From Pedobacter cryoconitis (GTDB lineage Bacteria; Bacteroidota; Bacteroidia; Sphingobacteriales; Sphingobacteriaceae), in the NCBI RefSeq assembly GCF_014200605.1, contig NZ_JACHCE010000001.1:124001-188000 (forward strand): a DNA stretch of 64,000 bases, read 5' to 3'. Of this stretch, positions 7,301 to 16,551 are shown one piece after another. The stretch's first letter is position 1; each line of letters starts with the position of its first letter. A program made the position numbers and the translations under genes. The notes below the pieces were generated by a model, which had not been told where the DNA came from, ran no database searches, and saw nothing but the letters and a program-made list of their open reading frames with translations.

Positions 7301-10105
7301 TTAAAAAGTATAGTTAACTAGTAATTCAAAGATAGGACTATGATGGTATTCTTTGTTGACAAATACAAATCTTGTACCTAAATCAACGTTTGGCTGATAG
7401 CGTAGCAAATTCATATTGCCGTGTAATTCAAAACCATAGGTTTTAGGTTGTGCAAGATTACTATCAGAGCCCAGATTTTCATAATGACAGAACAGGCCGC
7501 CGCGGACATTTCTGATATAGGCCAGCGGTCCGATTTCTGCATCAGGATAGAAAATCGGGAAGCGATAATTGAAAAGTAAAGTGTTTTTAAGCCTGCTTTT
7601 CGCCAGAATATTGTTGTACCCGTAAACGGTATTGATCTCGTTATTATAGGTACGGATCCCGCTGGCTTCCTGGATATTGAAATTGGCCAGGAAACTGTGA
7701 TTTTTAGCTAGTCCGGGGAAATACAGGAAACCTGCTGCTGCAAATAAATCTCCGCTTAACTGTTTATCAAATGGCTGGCTAAAATAACTCAGCCTTAAAA
7801 CCTGCGCCCATTTTGGAGCGATATCTCTTTCGGCAGTGCGGGTGGTATGTGTAAAGGTGAACCCGGTTTCTAAAGGAAAACGGATAGAAGTCACAAAATT
7901 AGAAGGCATGTTTTGTGCATCATATCTTTGTGTATAACTTGTTCCTGCATTAATGGAGAAATTGTAATTATTGTTCTGAGCACTCAGGCTCACAGGGACT
8001 ATAGCCTGTAGTTTTACATAGTTTTCTCTCCAGTCCCCTTGTTTTACACCCATACCCGAAGAATAAAAAGTTCTGCGTGGACGGTTCGTGAAACTGACAT
8101 TGAAAATCGGAAAAAGACTTTTGAAACTTGCACCTGCATTATACTCAAAACGGCCAAGATCACGCTGATAATTTACACCTGCATAAGCATCAAAAGTATT
8201 CAGCAGATTATTTGATACGATTTGCAAGCCACCTTTGTACTCATCTGCAACGACAGGAATTATACTGTGTATATTAATCAGATGGCCTAGTTTATGGTAA
8301 GGGGCAGAAGTAAAACTGGTGTCCGGAATATGATCAAATACATTTCCGGTGTTTTCTTGTTTTTCGGCCGCAGCGCCAAAGAAAACGAAATTATCTTTAC
8401 CCGTCTTTTGTTCCTCAATTTTTGTTTTGGCCACTTCGTAACCATACAGGTTATAATTGTTGAAGAGTATACTGTCCGTTCCGTTGATTACAGAAGGATT
8501 GAACGCTCCGTATTTTGAGGCGCTCAGCGCGTTTATATTTTTGGTAACTACATCTACGTCATAAATATTGTTAATTCCATTGTAGTGCGCGTTAAAGGCA
8601 ATACGATCGCCTACGAATACCGGTCTGCCCAGCTGCTGCTGGGTTTCACCAATGATTTTCTCTGTTTTGCCATTCTGATCAACTGTCCAGAGTGCTTTTC
8701 CTTTCTCGGTAACGCTGATATAAGTAATCCTGTCGCCTGTGCTGTTAAAGGCAGGTGTCTGCACTAACATGTTTTCAGGATTCGGGTAACTCCGGATAAT
8801 CCTGCCATTTGCAGCATCCATCACAATTAATTGTATCTTATTGCTCAGGTCAATTTGTACTGCAACTATCTTAGAGCCGTCGGCAGAAAGGGAAGGGGAA
8901 AATATTCTGGATTTGGTACTCAGTTTTCTGACCTCTTTAGTTTGCAGGTTATAGCTGCAAATTACACTATAACTCCTTTGCTGGAATCTTGGATCAAGCC
9001 TGATCTCGTCCCAGACAATCAGGTCTTTTGCATAACTGAACCAGGGCTGTTCCTGTTGACCAATCCCTTGTATCCTATGTTCCTTTTTATCCTGATCTAT
9101 CAGTATAAAAGCTGCAGGTTCGGCCTTACTTTGTTTAAGTACTAAAGTCCTTCCATCCGATATTTTTACCGGGAGAAAATAATCTGTTGCATATTTTGCT
9201 TCCTGATTAAGTACCGGATAATCTTTAGCCGGGCTGAGTTTAGCCTGTTTTTCCCAGTCTTCTTTAGTTTTCTGAGCCGTATAATCATACCACTGTTTCC
9301 CGGTCTTACCCGTGTATTTTTTTAAGCTGCCCGCGAATGGATAAATACGCACCGGGCGATCTTTAATATCTGTCAGTACGCTATCGAAAACGAATTTTCC
9401 GGCAGCTTCACGGATTTCAGAAGCCATCAGGTAACCAATCTGGTAATACCCTGGCGTGACATCTTTCTGAGAACCAAAATTTGCTTTACTATAGGATAGT
9501 TTTTTCCCTTTTAACAGCGATGTTCTGTAGGGCATAATCCAGCTCGGCTGACGCCCGCGGCCGGCATGTGTCAGGGACGTTTCATTGGATACCGCATCTC
9601 CTTCAAAGAACCATAATGGAATACTTACCCCCATCCATGCAAAGTAAACCTGTTCGGGAAAAGGATAAGGCCTGCCATTGGTCAGTTTATCAAACTGTGC
9701 CATATGACGAAGTTCATGAACAGCCAGATTATTCAGCCAGTCCTGACTGTCAAAAGACTGGGGAGGGGTGGTATTAAATTCTGATTTTTTAGGCCCAAGC
9801 TGTACAAAACCATTGGCAATTACTCCCTGGTTTTGAAAAATAATAGGAATCCTGGTTTTCTTCACGTTCAGACTGCGGCCTACCTCAGGGAAAATATAAC
9901 GGATATTATTGGCCATTCGCTGTGCCTCGGATTCCATTTCTACAGGATAGATGATTTGAAATCCATTGGTGTTGATTTGTCTCCAGTTTACACTGAAAGG
10001 GTTCTGTTCTCCTCCAAAAATTTGTGCCTGAGTTGAATTGGGTAATAAATTTATAAATATTAAAATACTGATCAGGAGTATGTTCTTCTCTATTTTACGA
10101 TGCAT
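7301..10105 (-). CDS. Large secreted protein: HEXXH peptidase-like domain, beta-propeller, outer-membrane barrel
   Basis: 934 residues with a signal peptide ending Q-A-Q near residue 28. The N-terminal third carries H130-E-L-R-H134 with a later Glu in WFFEGDAVSNET (E168), the pattern of a gluzincin zinc peptidase. The middle (roughly 300-580) has repeated TolB-like propeller blades such as GSKIVAVQIDLSNKIQLIVMD and GDRITYISV. The last 300 or so residues alternate aromatic beta-strand stretches and end in F (LLVNYTF), as in outer-membrane barrels. Function unknown; a surface peptidase anchored by its own barrel is a reasonable model. Cotranscribed with the LapA-like gene. Confidence 0.8.
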   Translation of the reverse strand: MHRKIEKNILLISILIFINLLPNSTQAQIFGGEQNPFSVNWRQINTNGFQIIYPVEMESEAQRMANNIRYIFPEVGRSLNVKKTRIPIIFQNQGVIANGFVQLGPKKSEFNTTPPQSFDSQDWLNNLAVHELRHMAQFDKLTNGRPYPFPEQVYFAWMGVSIPLWFFEGDAVSNETSLTHAGRGRQPSWIMPYRTSLLKGKKLSYSKANFGSQKDVTPGYYQIGYLMASEIREAAGKFVFDSVLTDIKDRPVRIYPFAGSLKKYTGKTGKQWYDYTAQKTKEDWEKQAKLSPAKDYPVLNQEAKYATDYFLPVKISDGRTLVLKQSKAEPAAFILIDQDKKEHRIQGIGQQEQPWFSYAKDLIVWDEIRLDPRFQQRSYSVICSYNLQTKEVRKLSTKSRIFSPSLSADGSKIVAVQIDLSNKIQLIVMDAANGRIIRSYPNPENMLVQTPAFNSTGDRITYISVTEKGKALWTVDQNGKTEKIIGETQQQLGRPVFVGDRIAFNAHYNGINNIYDVDVVTKNINALSASKYGAFNPSVINGTDSILFNNYNLYGYEVAKTKIEEQKTGKDNFVFFGAAAEKQENTGNVFDHIPDTSFTSAPYHKLGHLINIHSIIPVVADEYKGGLQIVSNNLLNTFDAYAGVNYQRDLGRFEYNAGASFKSLFPIFNVSFTNRPRRTFYSSGMGVKQGDWRENYVKLQAIVPVSLSAQNNNYNFSINAGTSYTQRYDAQNMPSNFVTSIRFPLETGFTFTHTTRTAERDIAPKWAQVLRLSYFSQPFDKQLSGDLFAAAGFLYFPGLAKNHSFLANFNIQEASGIRTYNNEINTVYGYNNILAKSRLKNTLLFNYRFPIFYPDAEIGPLAYIRNVRGGLFCHYENLGSDSNLAQPKTYGFELHGNMNLLRYQPNVDLGTRFVFVNKEYHHSPIFELLVNYTF

Positions 10106-10240
10106 TATTTTGTGCTGCTCTTATGACAATGTGATGAAGATACACTTATTCCTTTCAAAATAAATCGGACAGAGAAATAAAATTTTCAATAGGGCCGGAA
10201 AGAAAACAAATGAGATTTTTTAGCTGCCTGCCTAATGCAA

Positions 10241-11134
10241 TTAACTCTTGCTCTGGCGTTTCTTATAAATGGGATATAAGAATACAGCACCCAGAATCAG
10301 GAAAGATCCCATATAAAAACCAGCTGACATCGTTTCTTTATGGCCAAAGAAAAGGAAGGCTAAGATGATACCATAAACAGGTTCAAGATTACTGATCAGC
10401 GCAACCCGGAAAGCTGACAGTGTACGCATCACCGAGACACCTGCGATATAGGCAAGTGCCGTGCAGATAGTACCCAGTATGAATAGGTAAATCCAATCCT
10501 GAACACTCAGGTTGAAATGCTCATTCAGCAAACTATGGTCAAATAAACGATAGATTGTAATCCAGAAAAAAGCACCTGAAAGCTCATAGAAACTGATCAC
10601 TTTGGCATCACTTTTCTGCGCAAAATTAGAATTGATAATCGAGAATAAACTCGAAGCTACTGCTGCCGAAAGACCAAAAATAATACCTTCTGTATAGTGA
10701 GATTCAAAATGGAAGATCAGGTAGATTCCGGAAATGATAACCATCCCTATAAAAATATCGCTAAGCTGTATAGCAGTCTTTTTAATCAGAGGTTCAAGGA
10801 TAGCCGTAAATAAAGTAAAAGAAGAAAGGCATACCAGTGTGACTGAAACCGTTGATACTTTAATAGCCTGAAAGAATAAGATCCAGTGCAAGGCTACAAT
10901 ACTTCCTGTAAAAAAGAAAGAAAGGAATTCTTTCCGGTTTACTTTGATACTGAATTTAGTCGCTTTAAAATAAATGAGCAGGGTAATACTGGCAATCATC
11001 ACCCTGTACCAGACCATTTCTACGGGGCCAATTGAAATTAAACTTCCCAGAATACCTGTAAATCCCCAGATGAAAACGGTGAAATGAAGGATAAGCAGGT
11101 TTTTATTAATGGCTGAGGGAGAGAGTTTTTCCAT
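10241..11134 (-). CDS. EamA-family (DMT) transporter
   Basis: 297 residues with about ten hydrophobic helices in two homologous EamA halves, typical of drug/metabolite exporters. SNLEPVYGIILAFLFFGHKE in the second half is the usual EamA repeat signature. Substrate not inferable. The start codon overlaps the stop of the upstream LptF/G gene by one base, making it the third gene of a tgt-lptF/G-eamA operon. A second EamA gene lies at 57010. Confidence 0.9.
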   Translation of the reverse strand: MEKLSPSAINKNLLILHFTVFIWGFTGILGSLISIGPVEMVWYRVMIASITLLIYFKATKFSIKVNRKEFLSFFFTGSIVALHWILFFQAIKVSTVSVTLVCLSSFTLFTAILEPLIKKTAIQLSDIFIGMVIISGIYLIFHFESHYTEGIIFGLSAAVASSLFSIINSNFAQKSDAKVISFYELSGAFFWITIYRLFDHSLLNEHFNLSVQDWIYLFILGTICTALAYIAGVSVMRTLSAFRVALISNLEPVYGIILAFLFFGHKETMSAGFYMGSFLILGAVFLYPIYKKRQSKS

Positions 11135-12237
11135 TATTTTGGTGCCTTTTTTAACAGGTAAAGACCCAGCAAGCCAAAAAATATAGTAGGAATCAGTACA
11201 GCCAGCAGCGGCGGAATACCACCTTTAAGTGAAAACATCTTGGCAAACTGGTTCATGACTATATAAAGGAAACTCAGGATAATCCCTATTCCAAGAGGTA
11301 AGCCAACCCCGCCTCTTACTTTTCTGGAAGATAGGGCAACACCAATCAGCGTGAGTACAAATGCCGATAAAGGTTGTAGCCAGCGTTTGTACCGCTCAAA
11401 AAGCAAATCATTTTCTATACCTGTACCCCTGGTTTTTTCTTTTTTGATTTTATCGGAAAGCTCCTTGTTAGGTAAGATCTCATAAATATTATCATAGGCA
11501 GAAAAATCATCAGGACGCATATCCAGTATGGTATCTTTAGGTTTATCAATACTTTTAAACATCGTTTCTTTCAGTCCGTTGACAGTTCTGACAGAATAGT
11601 TGGTTAATTTCCAGCTGTGTTTTAAAGAATCCCATTTAATCTGATCTGCAATTATCTTTTTAATCAGTACATCACCTCTGAAATTATCCAGCATAAAACG
11701 ATATCCGGACTTGGTTTTGTTCTCAAAACTTTCCATATAGATATACGTGTTATCATCCAGCTTCATATGAATATTAGTCTTGCTGGTCGGATCATTCTTT
11801 TTTACATAGGTGTTTTCAAAGGTGTTTTTGAGCTGATTGGTGTAAGGTAATATGTATAAATTGGAGCCCAGGTTAAATGAGAATATAATAAATGCGGAGA
11901 TGAAATAAGGCTGTAAAAAGCGGTTAAAACTTACACCTCCGCTTAAGATAGGGACAATTTCTGTCTGATCGGCCATCTTTGCAGTAAAGAAAATTACAGC
12001 AATGAAGTTAATTAGCGGAGAAAGCATGTTCACATAAAAAGGAATGGAACCGGCATAATACTGGCAGATCACCTCCCACATCGATAGCTTACTTCTTAAG
12101 AAGTCATCCATCTTCTCCGATAAATCAAAAATAACAATAATGACCACAAACACACTCAGGGTATAAATAAATGTACCCAGGTATTTGCCTATAATAAAGC
12201 GGTCAATAATCTTAAATCTGCCTTTGAGGATGTTCAT
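11134..12237 (-). CDS. LptF/LptG-family permease (YjgP/YjgQ)
   Basis: Inner-membrane component of the Lpt machine that extracts lipopolysaccharide from the inner membrane for transport to the surface. The 367-residue chain has the family layout: two to three helices at the N-terminus (YLGTFIYTLSVFVVIIVIFDLSEK region), a long periplasmic beta domain (about 130-280) and three C-terminal helices. PLSAFVLTLIGVALSSRKVRGGVG is typical. Whether it is LptF or LptG cannot be settled from one gene. It begins directly after the tgt stop. Confidence 0.9.
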   Translation of the reverse strand: MNILKGRFKIIDRFIIGKYLGTFIYTLSVFVVIIVIFDLSEKMDDFLRSKLSMWEVICQYYAGSIPFYVNMLSPLINFIAVIFFTAKMADQTEIVPILSGGVSFNRFLQPYFISAFIIFSFNLGSNLYILPYTNQLKNTFENTYVKKNDPTSKTNIHMKLDDNTYIYMESFENKTKSGYRFMLDNFRGDVLIKKIIADQIKWDSLKHSWKLTNYSVRTVNGLKETMFKSIDKPKDTILDMRPDDFSAYDNIYEILPNKELSDKIKKEKTRGTGIENDLLFERYKRWLQPLSAFVLTLIGVALSSRKVRGGVGLPLGIGIILSFLYIVMNQFAKMFSLKGGIPPLLAVLIPTIFFGLLGLYLLKKAPK

Positions 12238-13368
12238 TTACAATTTATTCCCTAATATAGTCACCATTTTGTTCTTCCATGCGTAAAACTCGCCGCTGAT
12301 GATCTTTTCTCTGGCCTCTTTAACCAGCCAAAGATAAAAATGGAGATTATGCAAAGTAGCAATTTGAGCACCCAGCATTTCTTTAGAGTGCATCAGGTGT
12401 CTCAGATAAGCTTTTGAATAAACCTGGTCAGCATATAAATCACTTTCAGCATCAATAGGAGAGAAATCATCTGCCCATTTTTTGTTTCCAATATTAATGA
12501 TCCCGTTTCTGGTGAAAAGCATCCCGTTTCTCGCATTTCTGGTCGGCATTACACAGTCGAACATATCTACACCTAACGCTATATTTTCTAAAATATTGAT
12601 AGGCGTACCCACACCCATCAGGTAACGTGGTTTGTCTGCCGGCAAAATGTCGCAAACTACTTCGGTCATGCCATACATTTCTTCTGCTGGTTCTCCTACC
12701 GAAAGTCCGCCGATAGCGTTTCCTTCACGACCCATTGAAGCAATAAATTCTGCAGATTTCTTTCTCAGATCTTTATAAACAGAGCCCTGAACGATTGGGA
12801 ATAAAGTCTGGTCGAAACCATATTTAGGTTCAGTGCTATCAAAACGTGCACAGCAGCGCTTTAACCAGCGGTGAGTCATATTGATAGAATTCGCCGCGTA
12901 TTTATAATCACATGGATAAGGTGTACACTCATCGAAAGCCATAATAATATCGGCACCAATGGTACGTTGAATATCCATTGCATTTTCGGGGGTGAAAAGG
13001 TGTTTTGAACCGTCAATATGTGAACGGAAAGTAACTCCTTCTTCTTTGATCTTGTTTACTTTACTCAAAGAATAGACCTGGTAGCCTCCGCTGTCTGTTA
13101 AGATCGGGCGGTCCCAGCCTATAAATTTATGTAAACCACCAGCACCTTCCAGGATATCAAGTCCCGGTCTTAAGTATAAATGATAGGTGTTCCCTAAAAT
13201 AATCTGGGCATCAATATCATTTTTAAGTTCTCGCTGGTGAACAGCTTTTACCGTTCCTGCAGTGCCCACTGGCATGAAAATCGGTGTTTGGATATCGCCA
13301 TGAGCAGTTGTAACTGTTCCTGCCCTTGCTTTTGACTGAGGGTCGTTTGCCTGTAAGGTAAATTTCAT
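12238..13368 (-). CDS. tgt: Queuine tRNA-ribosyltransferase
   Basis: Exchanges guanine 34 of GUN-anticodon tRNAs for preQ1 (or queuine). The 376-residue chain has the active-site DSGGYQVYSL (D92) and the base-recognition FDECTPYP, and MFDCVMPTRNARNG with the nucleophilic Asp. The usual zinc site CxCxxC is absent: the aligned stretch reads ESDLYADQVYSKAYLRHL with no cysteine, though the later LHNLHFYLW His is kept. First gene of the tgt-lptF/G-eamA operon, with a -7 element TACTTTTG at 13405-13398. Confidence 0.96.
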   Translation of the reverse strand: MKFTLQANDPQSKARAGTVTTAHGDIQTPIFMPVGTAGTVKAVHQRELKNDIDAQIILGNTYHLYLRPGLDILEGAGGLHKFIGWDRPILTDSGGYQVYSLSKVNKIKEEGVTFRSHIDGSKHLFTPENAMDIQRTIGADIIMAFDECTPYPCDYKYAANSINMTHRWLKRCCARFDSTEPKYGFDQTLFPIVQGSVYKDLRKKSAEFIASMGREGNAIGGLSVGEPAEEMYGMTEVVCDILPADKPRYLMGVGTPINILENIALGVDMFDCVMPTRNARNGMLFTRNGIINIGNKKWADDFSPIDAESDLYADQVYSKAYLRHLMHSKEMLGAQIATLHNLHFYLWLVKEAREKIISGEFYAWKNKMVTILGNKL

Positions 13369-13397
13369 AAATGTGTGTACGCTTCAAAAAATCTCGG

Positions 13398-13405
13398 CAA
13401 AAGTA
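13398..13405 (-). promoter_or_regulatory. -7 promoter element for tgt operon
   Basis: Minus-strand TACTTTTG fits TAnnTTTG and lies 29 nt before the tgt ATG. It also argues that the plus-strand glycosyltransferase does not start at the far-upstream ATG 13371. Confidence 0.45.
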
Positions 13406-13472
13406 TGAAAAAACACCCGGTTCTCGATTTTTTTATCAACATAGGCCACATTACAGATTAAAAATCAGAAAT

Positions 13473-14618
13473 TTGGCGCTTGTCAAAAAAACCATCGTGG
13501 AATTAACCTTACTAGAAAGCTACCTGCTGGGTGCCCTCATTTTCTGTTTTGCTGTTCAACTGTATTTTAGTTTATCTGTACATTTAAAACTGGCGCTGAT
13601 TAAAGTCGAAGAATTGCCCGAAACGGCTTCTAAACCGATAAGTGTGATTATCTGTGCCCGTAACGAAGCAGAAAACCTGACCCAGTACTTACCTGCTGTA
13701 TTACAGCAAAAATATCCTGATTTTGAAGTAATTGTAGTCAATGACCGTTCATGGGATCAGACCAGAGAGGTTTTAAAAGGCTTTGCTGCCCAGTATAAAC
13801 ACCTTAAAGTAGTGACCGTTTCTGAGGGTGAGAAATTTATTGCAGGTAAAAAATTCGCGGTAACTATGGGGATTAAGGCCGCTGCAAATGAGTGGCTGGT
13901 ATTTACCGATGCAGATTGTGTGCCGGCTTCGGAGAATTGGCTGACTGGAATGCAGCAACCGGATAATGATCAGACAGACATCGTACTGGGTTATTCTCCA
14001 TATATCCGTAAACGCGGATTGCTAAACAGCCTGATCCGTTTTGAAACCTTTTTTACCGCAGTCAACTATCTTGCTTTTGCGGTTAAAGGCATGCCTTATA
14101 TGGGGGTGGGCAGAAATATGGCCTATAAAAGGTCCCTTTTTTTTAAAAATAAAGGTTTTGCGGCACATATGCATATCCCATCAGGGGATGATGACCTGTT
14201 TGTCAATGCACATGCTAATCGTGACAATACAGAAATTCGTTTAAACCGTTCTACACACGTATGGTCTGAACCAAATACAAGCTTCTCAGGATATCTGAGA
14301 CAAAAGAAAAGACATTTTGGTGCTGGTAAATTTTACAAGGCCAAACATAAATTTATTTTATCCTTACAGATCATATTTCAGTTTTTGTTTTATGCCCTGT
14401 TCATTATATTAATGTTTTTTAAACCCGCTAATTATCTGGCCGGAGGTGTATTTGCACTTAGTCTGATCATTAGAAGTTTTATCTATCCCCGTTTGCTTAA
14501 ACGCTTAAATTACCCCGATTTGAGATGGTGGTTTCCTATTTTGGATATTCTGCTTTTCATTTTTCTAGTGTTTAATGGCATTCTGTCTATATTTGTTAAA
14601 AAAGTAAAGTGGAAATAA
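13473..14618 (+). CDS. Family 2 glycosyltransferase with membrane helices
   Basis: A GT2 fold (GT-A) enzyme: after an N-terminal helix (about LLGALIFCFAVQLYFS) come PISVIICARNEAENL, the DxD-type FTDADCVP and a later SGDDDLFVN, followed by QKKRHFGAGKFY and two to three C-terminal helices. Such proteins polymerise or transfer sugars at the inner membrane; acceptor unknown. The frame is open to ATG 13371, but that would overlap the tgt promoter; TTG 13473 (381 aa) or GTG 13497 fits the N-terminal helix better, and the choice is uncertain. The next gene overlaps the 3' end. Confidence 0.85.
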   Translation: MALVKKTIVELTLLESYLLGALIFCFAVQLYFSLSVHLKLALIKVEELPETASKPISVIICARNEAENLTQYLPAVLQQKYPDFEVIVVNDRSWDQTREVLKGFAAQYKHLKVVTVSEGEKFIAGKKFAVTMGIKAAANEWLVFTDADCVPASENWLTGMQQPDNDQTDIVLGYSPYIRKRGLLNSLIRFETFFTAVNYLAFAVKGMPYMGVGRNMAYKRSLFFKNKGFAAHMHIPSGDDDLFVNAHANRDNTEIRLNRSTHVWSEPNTSFSGYLRQKKRHFGAGKFYKAKHKFILSLQIIFQFLFYALFIILMFFKPANYLAGGVFALSLIIRSFIYPRLLKRLNYPDLRWWFPILDILLFIFLVFNGILSIFVKKVKWK

Positions 14619-15241
14619 GCTCAGCCCTCATACAAAAGTATTTTAAAGATCTCAGTGAAGATCAGATCGGAAAATTTGATCAGTTGTTTGATTTATATAG
14701 TTTCTGGAATGCGCAGATCAATGTGATTTCGAGGAAGGATATCGAAGAACTATACGAACGCCATATCCTGCATTCTCTTGGAATTGCTAAATTCTGTACA
14801 TTCAAACCGGGAGAGAAAGTCCTTGATGTAGGTACTGGAGGCGGTTTTCCTGGTATTCCTTTGGCTATTCTATTTCCTGAAACGGAATTTCACCTGGTAG
14901 ACTCTATCGGTAAAAAGATTAAAGTAGTCACTGAGGTTGCCACTGCACTTGGTTTAAAAAATGTGAAAGCTTCTCATTTAAGAGCAGAGCAGGTGAGCGA
15001 TAAATATGATTTTGTTGTTTCACGCGCAGTAACCCGTCTGATAGATTTTTATCCATGGATTAAAGATAAGTTCAACAAAAACTCAAAAAATGCAATAGCA
15101 AATGGGATTTTGTACTTAAAAGGTGGTGAATTAGCTGAAGAGATTAGTGAATCAAGATTAAAAGCAGAATTATATCCTTTATCAGCTTATTTTGAAGAAG
15201 ACTTTTTCGAGACTAAATTTGTCGTTTACATCCCGATGTAA
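14609..15241 (+). CDS. rsmG: 16S rRNA (guanine-N7)-methyltransferase
   Basis: Methylates G527 of 16S rRNA with S-adenosylmethionine. The 210-residue length is normal; the SAM-binding motif is VLDVGTGGGFPGIPLAILFPE-like starting near residue 70, followed by VDSIGKKIKVV. It uses a GTG start inside the end of the upstream glycosyltransferase gene, a 10-base overlap that implies coupled translation. No anomaly in the core motifs. Confidence 0.94.
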   Translation: MEISSALIQKYFKDLSEDQIGKFDQLFDLYSFWNAQINVISRKDIEELYERHILHSLGIAKFCTFKPGEKVLDVGTGGGFPGIPLAILFPETEFHLVDSIGKKIKVVTEVATALGLKNVKASHLRAEQVSDKYDFVVSRAVTRLIDFYPWIKDKFNKNSKNAIANGILYLKGGELAEEISESRLKAELYPLSAYFEEDFFETKFVVYIPM

Positions 15242-15301
15242 GCAAAGCTTTTAAGCAATAATAAATTACCAGTATCAATGGGCTAAGTATTAATTTAGCC
15301 C

Positions 15302-16393
15302 ATGAGCTTAATCCATCAGATCGCCCTTACCCTTATTAAGAATGTGGGTCATGTAAGTGCTAAATGCCTGCTGTCCCATTTTGGAACGCCCGAAGCTATC
15401 TTTAATGCCAGTGAAGCGCAGTTAATGCAGGTAGAAAGGCTGGGTAGTTTCAAAGCCAGTGAAATTCTCCGGACTAATGCCCTGAACCTTGCTGCCGGGC
15501 ATTTGGAATTATTGGAAAAACATCAGATTAAAGTCCTTTTTTACACAGAAGAAGATTATCCCCAGCGTTTAAAAGACTGCAACGATGCCCCGGTGCTGTT
15601 ATATTATAAAGGTACGGCCAATTTGAATCATCCAAGAATAGTCAGTATTGTAGGTTCCAGAAATGCCAGTCCTTATGGTCAAATGCTCTGTCAGCAGCTT
15701 GTTGCTTCATTACAGGATTATAAGGTGTTAGTGATCAGTGGCCTTGCACATGGTATAGATGTGACCGCACACCGGCAAAGTCTGCTGCACCAGATACCTA
15801 CTGTAGGGGTATTGGGACATGGGCTTGACCGGATCTATCCGGCTATTCATCGTCAGACTGCTGCTGCCATGCTTAAAAACGGTGGCTTGCTAACCGAATT
15901 CCCTTTGAATACTGCGGCAGAGAAATCAAATTTCCCAAAACGCAACCGGGTCATTGCCGGACTTGCTGATGTGGTTGTGGTTGTCGAGGCGGCTATCAAA
16001 GGCGGCGCATTAATTACAGCCGGAATAGCTGATTCTTATCATAGAGATGTATTTGCTTTTCCAGGCAGAACCACAGATGAATATAGTCAGGGTTGTAATT
16101 TTCTGATTAAAACCAATCGGGCTGGACTGATTAACGGGGCAAAAGATCTGGTTTATTATATGGGCTGGGAGGCTGATGAAGACAAATCCCCTTTGGTAGA
16201 GAAACCTTTACCCGCAGGTCTTTCAGCTATAGAAATGACGGTGGTCCAATGCCTAAAAGCTGCTCCTTTAAGTATGGACGGCTTAACTTTGAAAGCTGGT
16301 ATCCAACAGCATAAGCTTGCATTACATTTGCTCAGTCTGGAGATGAAAGGGGTGATAATTTCGCTTCCCGGAAAGATATATCAGCTGATTTAA
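15302..16393 (+). CDS. dprA: DNA-processing protein DprA
   Basis: Loads RecA on single-stranded DNA taken up in natural transformation. 363 residues with an N-terminal helix-hairpin-helix-like region, then the Rossmann-like DprA core: VGSRNASPYG, VISGLAHGID, GHGLDRIYPAIH, KRNRVIAGL and GALITAGIADS, followed by a small winged-helix C-terminal domain. Its presence does not by itself prove competence, since dprA is widespread. It is separated from rsmG by 60 bases. Confidence 0.96.
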   Translation: MSLIHQIALTLIKNVGHVSAKCLLSHFGTPEAIFNASEAQLMQVERLGSFKASEILRTNALNLAAGHLELLEKHQIKVLFYTEEDYPQRLKDCNDAPVLLYYKGTANLNHPRIVSIVGSRNASPYGQMLCQQLVASLQDYKVLVISGLAHGIDVTAHRQSLLHQIPTVGVLGHGLDRIYPAIHRQTAAAMLKNGGLLTEFPLNTAAEKSNFPKRNRVIAGLADVVVVVEAAIKGGALITAGIADSYHRDVFAFPGRTTDEYSQGCNFLIKTNRAGLINGAKDLVYYMGWEADEDKSPLVEKPLPAGLSAIEMTVVQCLKAAPLSMDGLTLKAGIQQHKLALHLLSLEMKGVIISLPGKIYQLI

Positions 16394-16539
16394 AGACTAA
16401 GCTGGTCTTGTTTTGCCATATAATATAGAGGTGAAGGGTAGGTTATATTTATTTATTCAGAATATAATTTTCTTATATCGAATTATTCGAAATATGATTA
16501 CGAATATATAATAGAAATAAAATTCTAGGAATCAAGTCG

Positions 16540-16547
16540 TACTTTTG
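16540..16547 (+). promoter_or_regulatory. -7 promoter element four bases before the cystathionine beta-synthase start
   Basis: TACTTTTG matches TAnnTTTG; only four bases separate it from ATG 16552. If real, the mRNA would have almost no leader. No -33 TTG at the ideal distance. Confidence 0.4.
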
Positions 16548-16551
16548 TAAC

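Noticed and set aside
8294-9145. Several plus-strand frames of 60-104 aa in the 7301-10105 region
   Set aside because: All lie antisense to the 934-aa gene and show no protein-family features.
13371-13472. Longest start for the glycosyltransferase at ATG 13371
   Set aside because: It overlaps the tgt leader and -7 element; the first 34 residues lack family resemblance.
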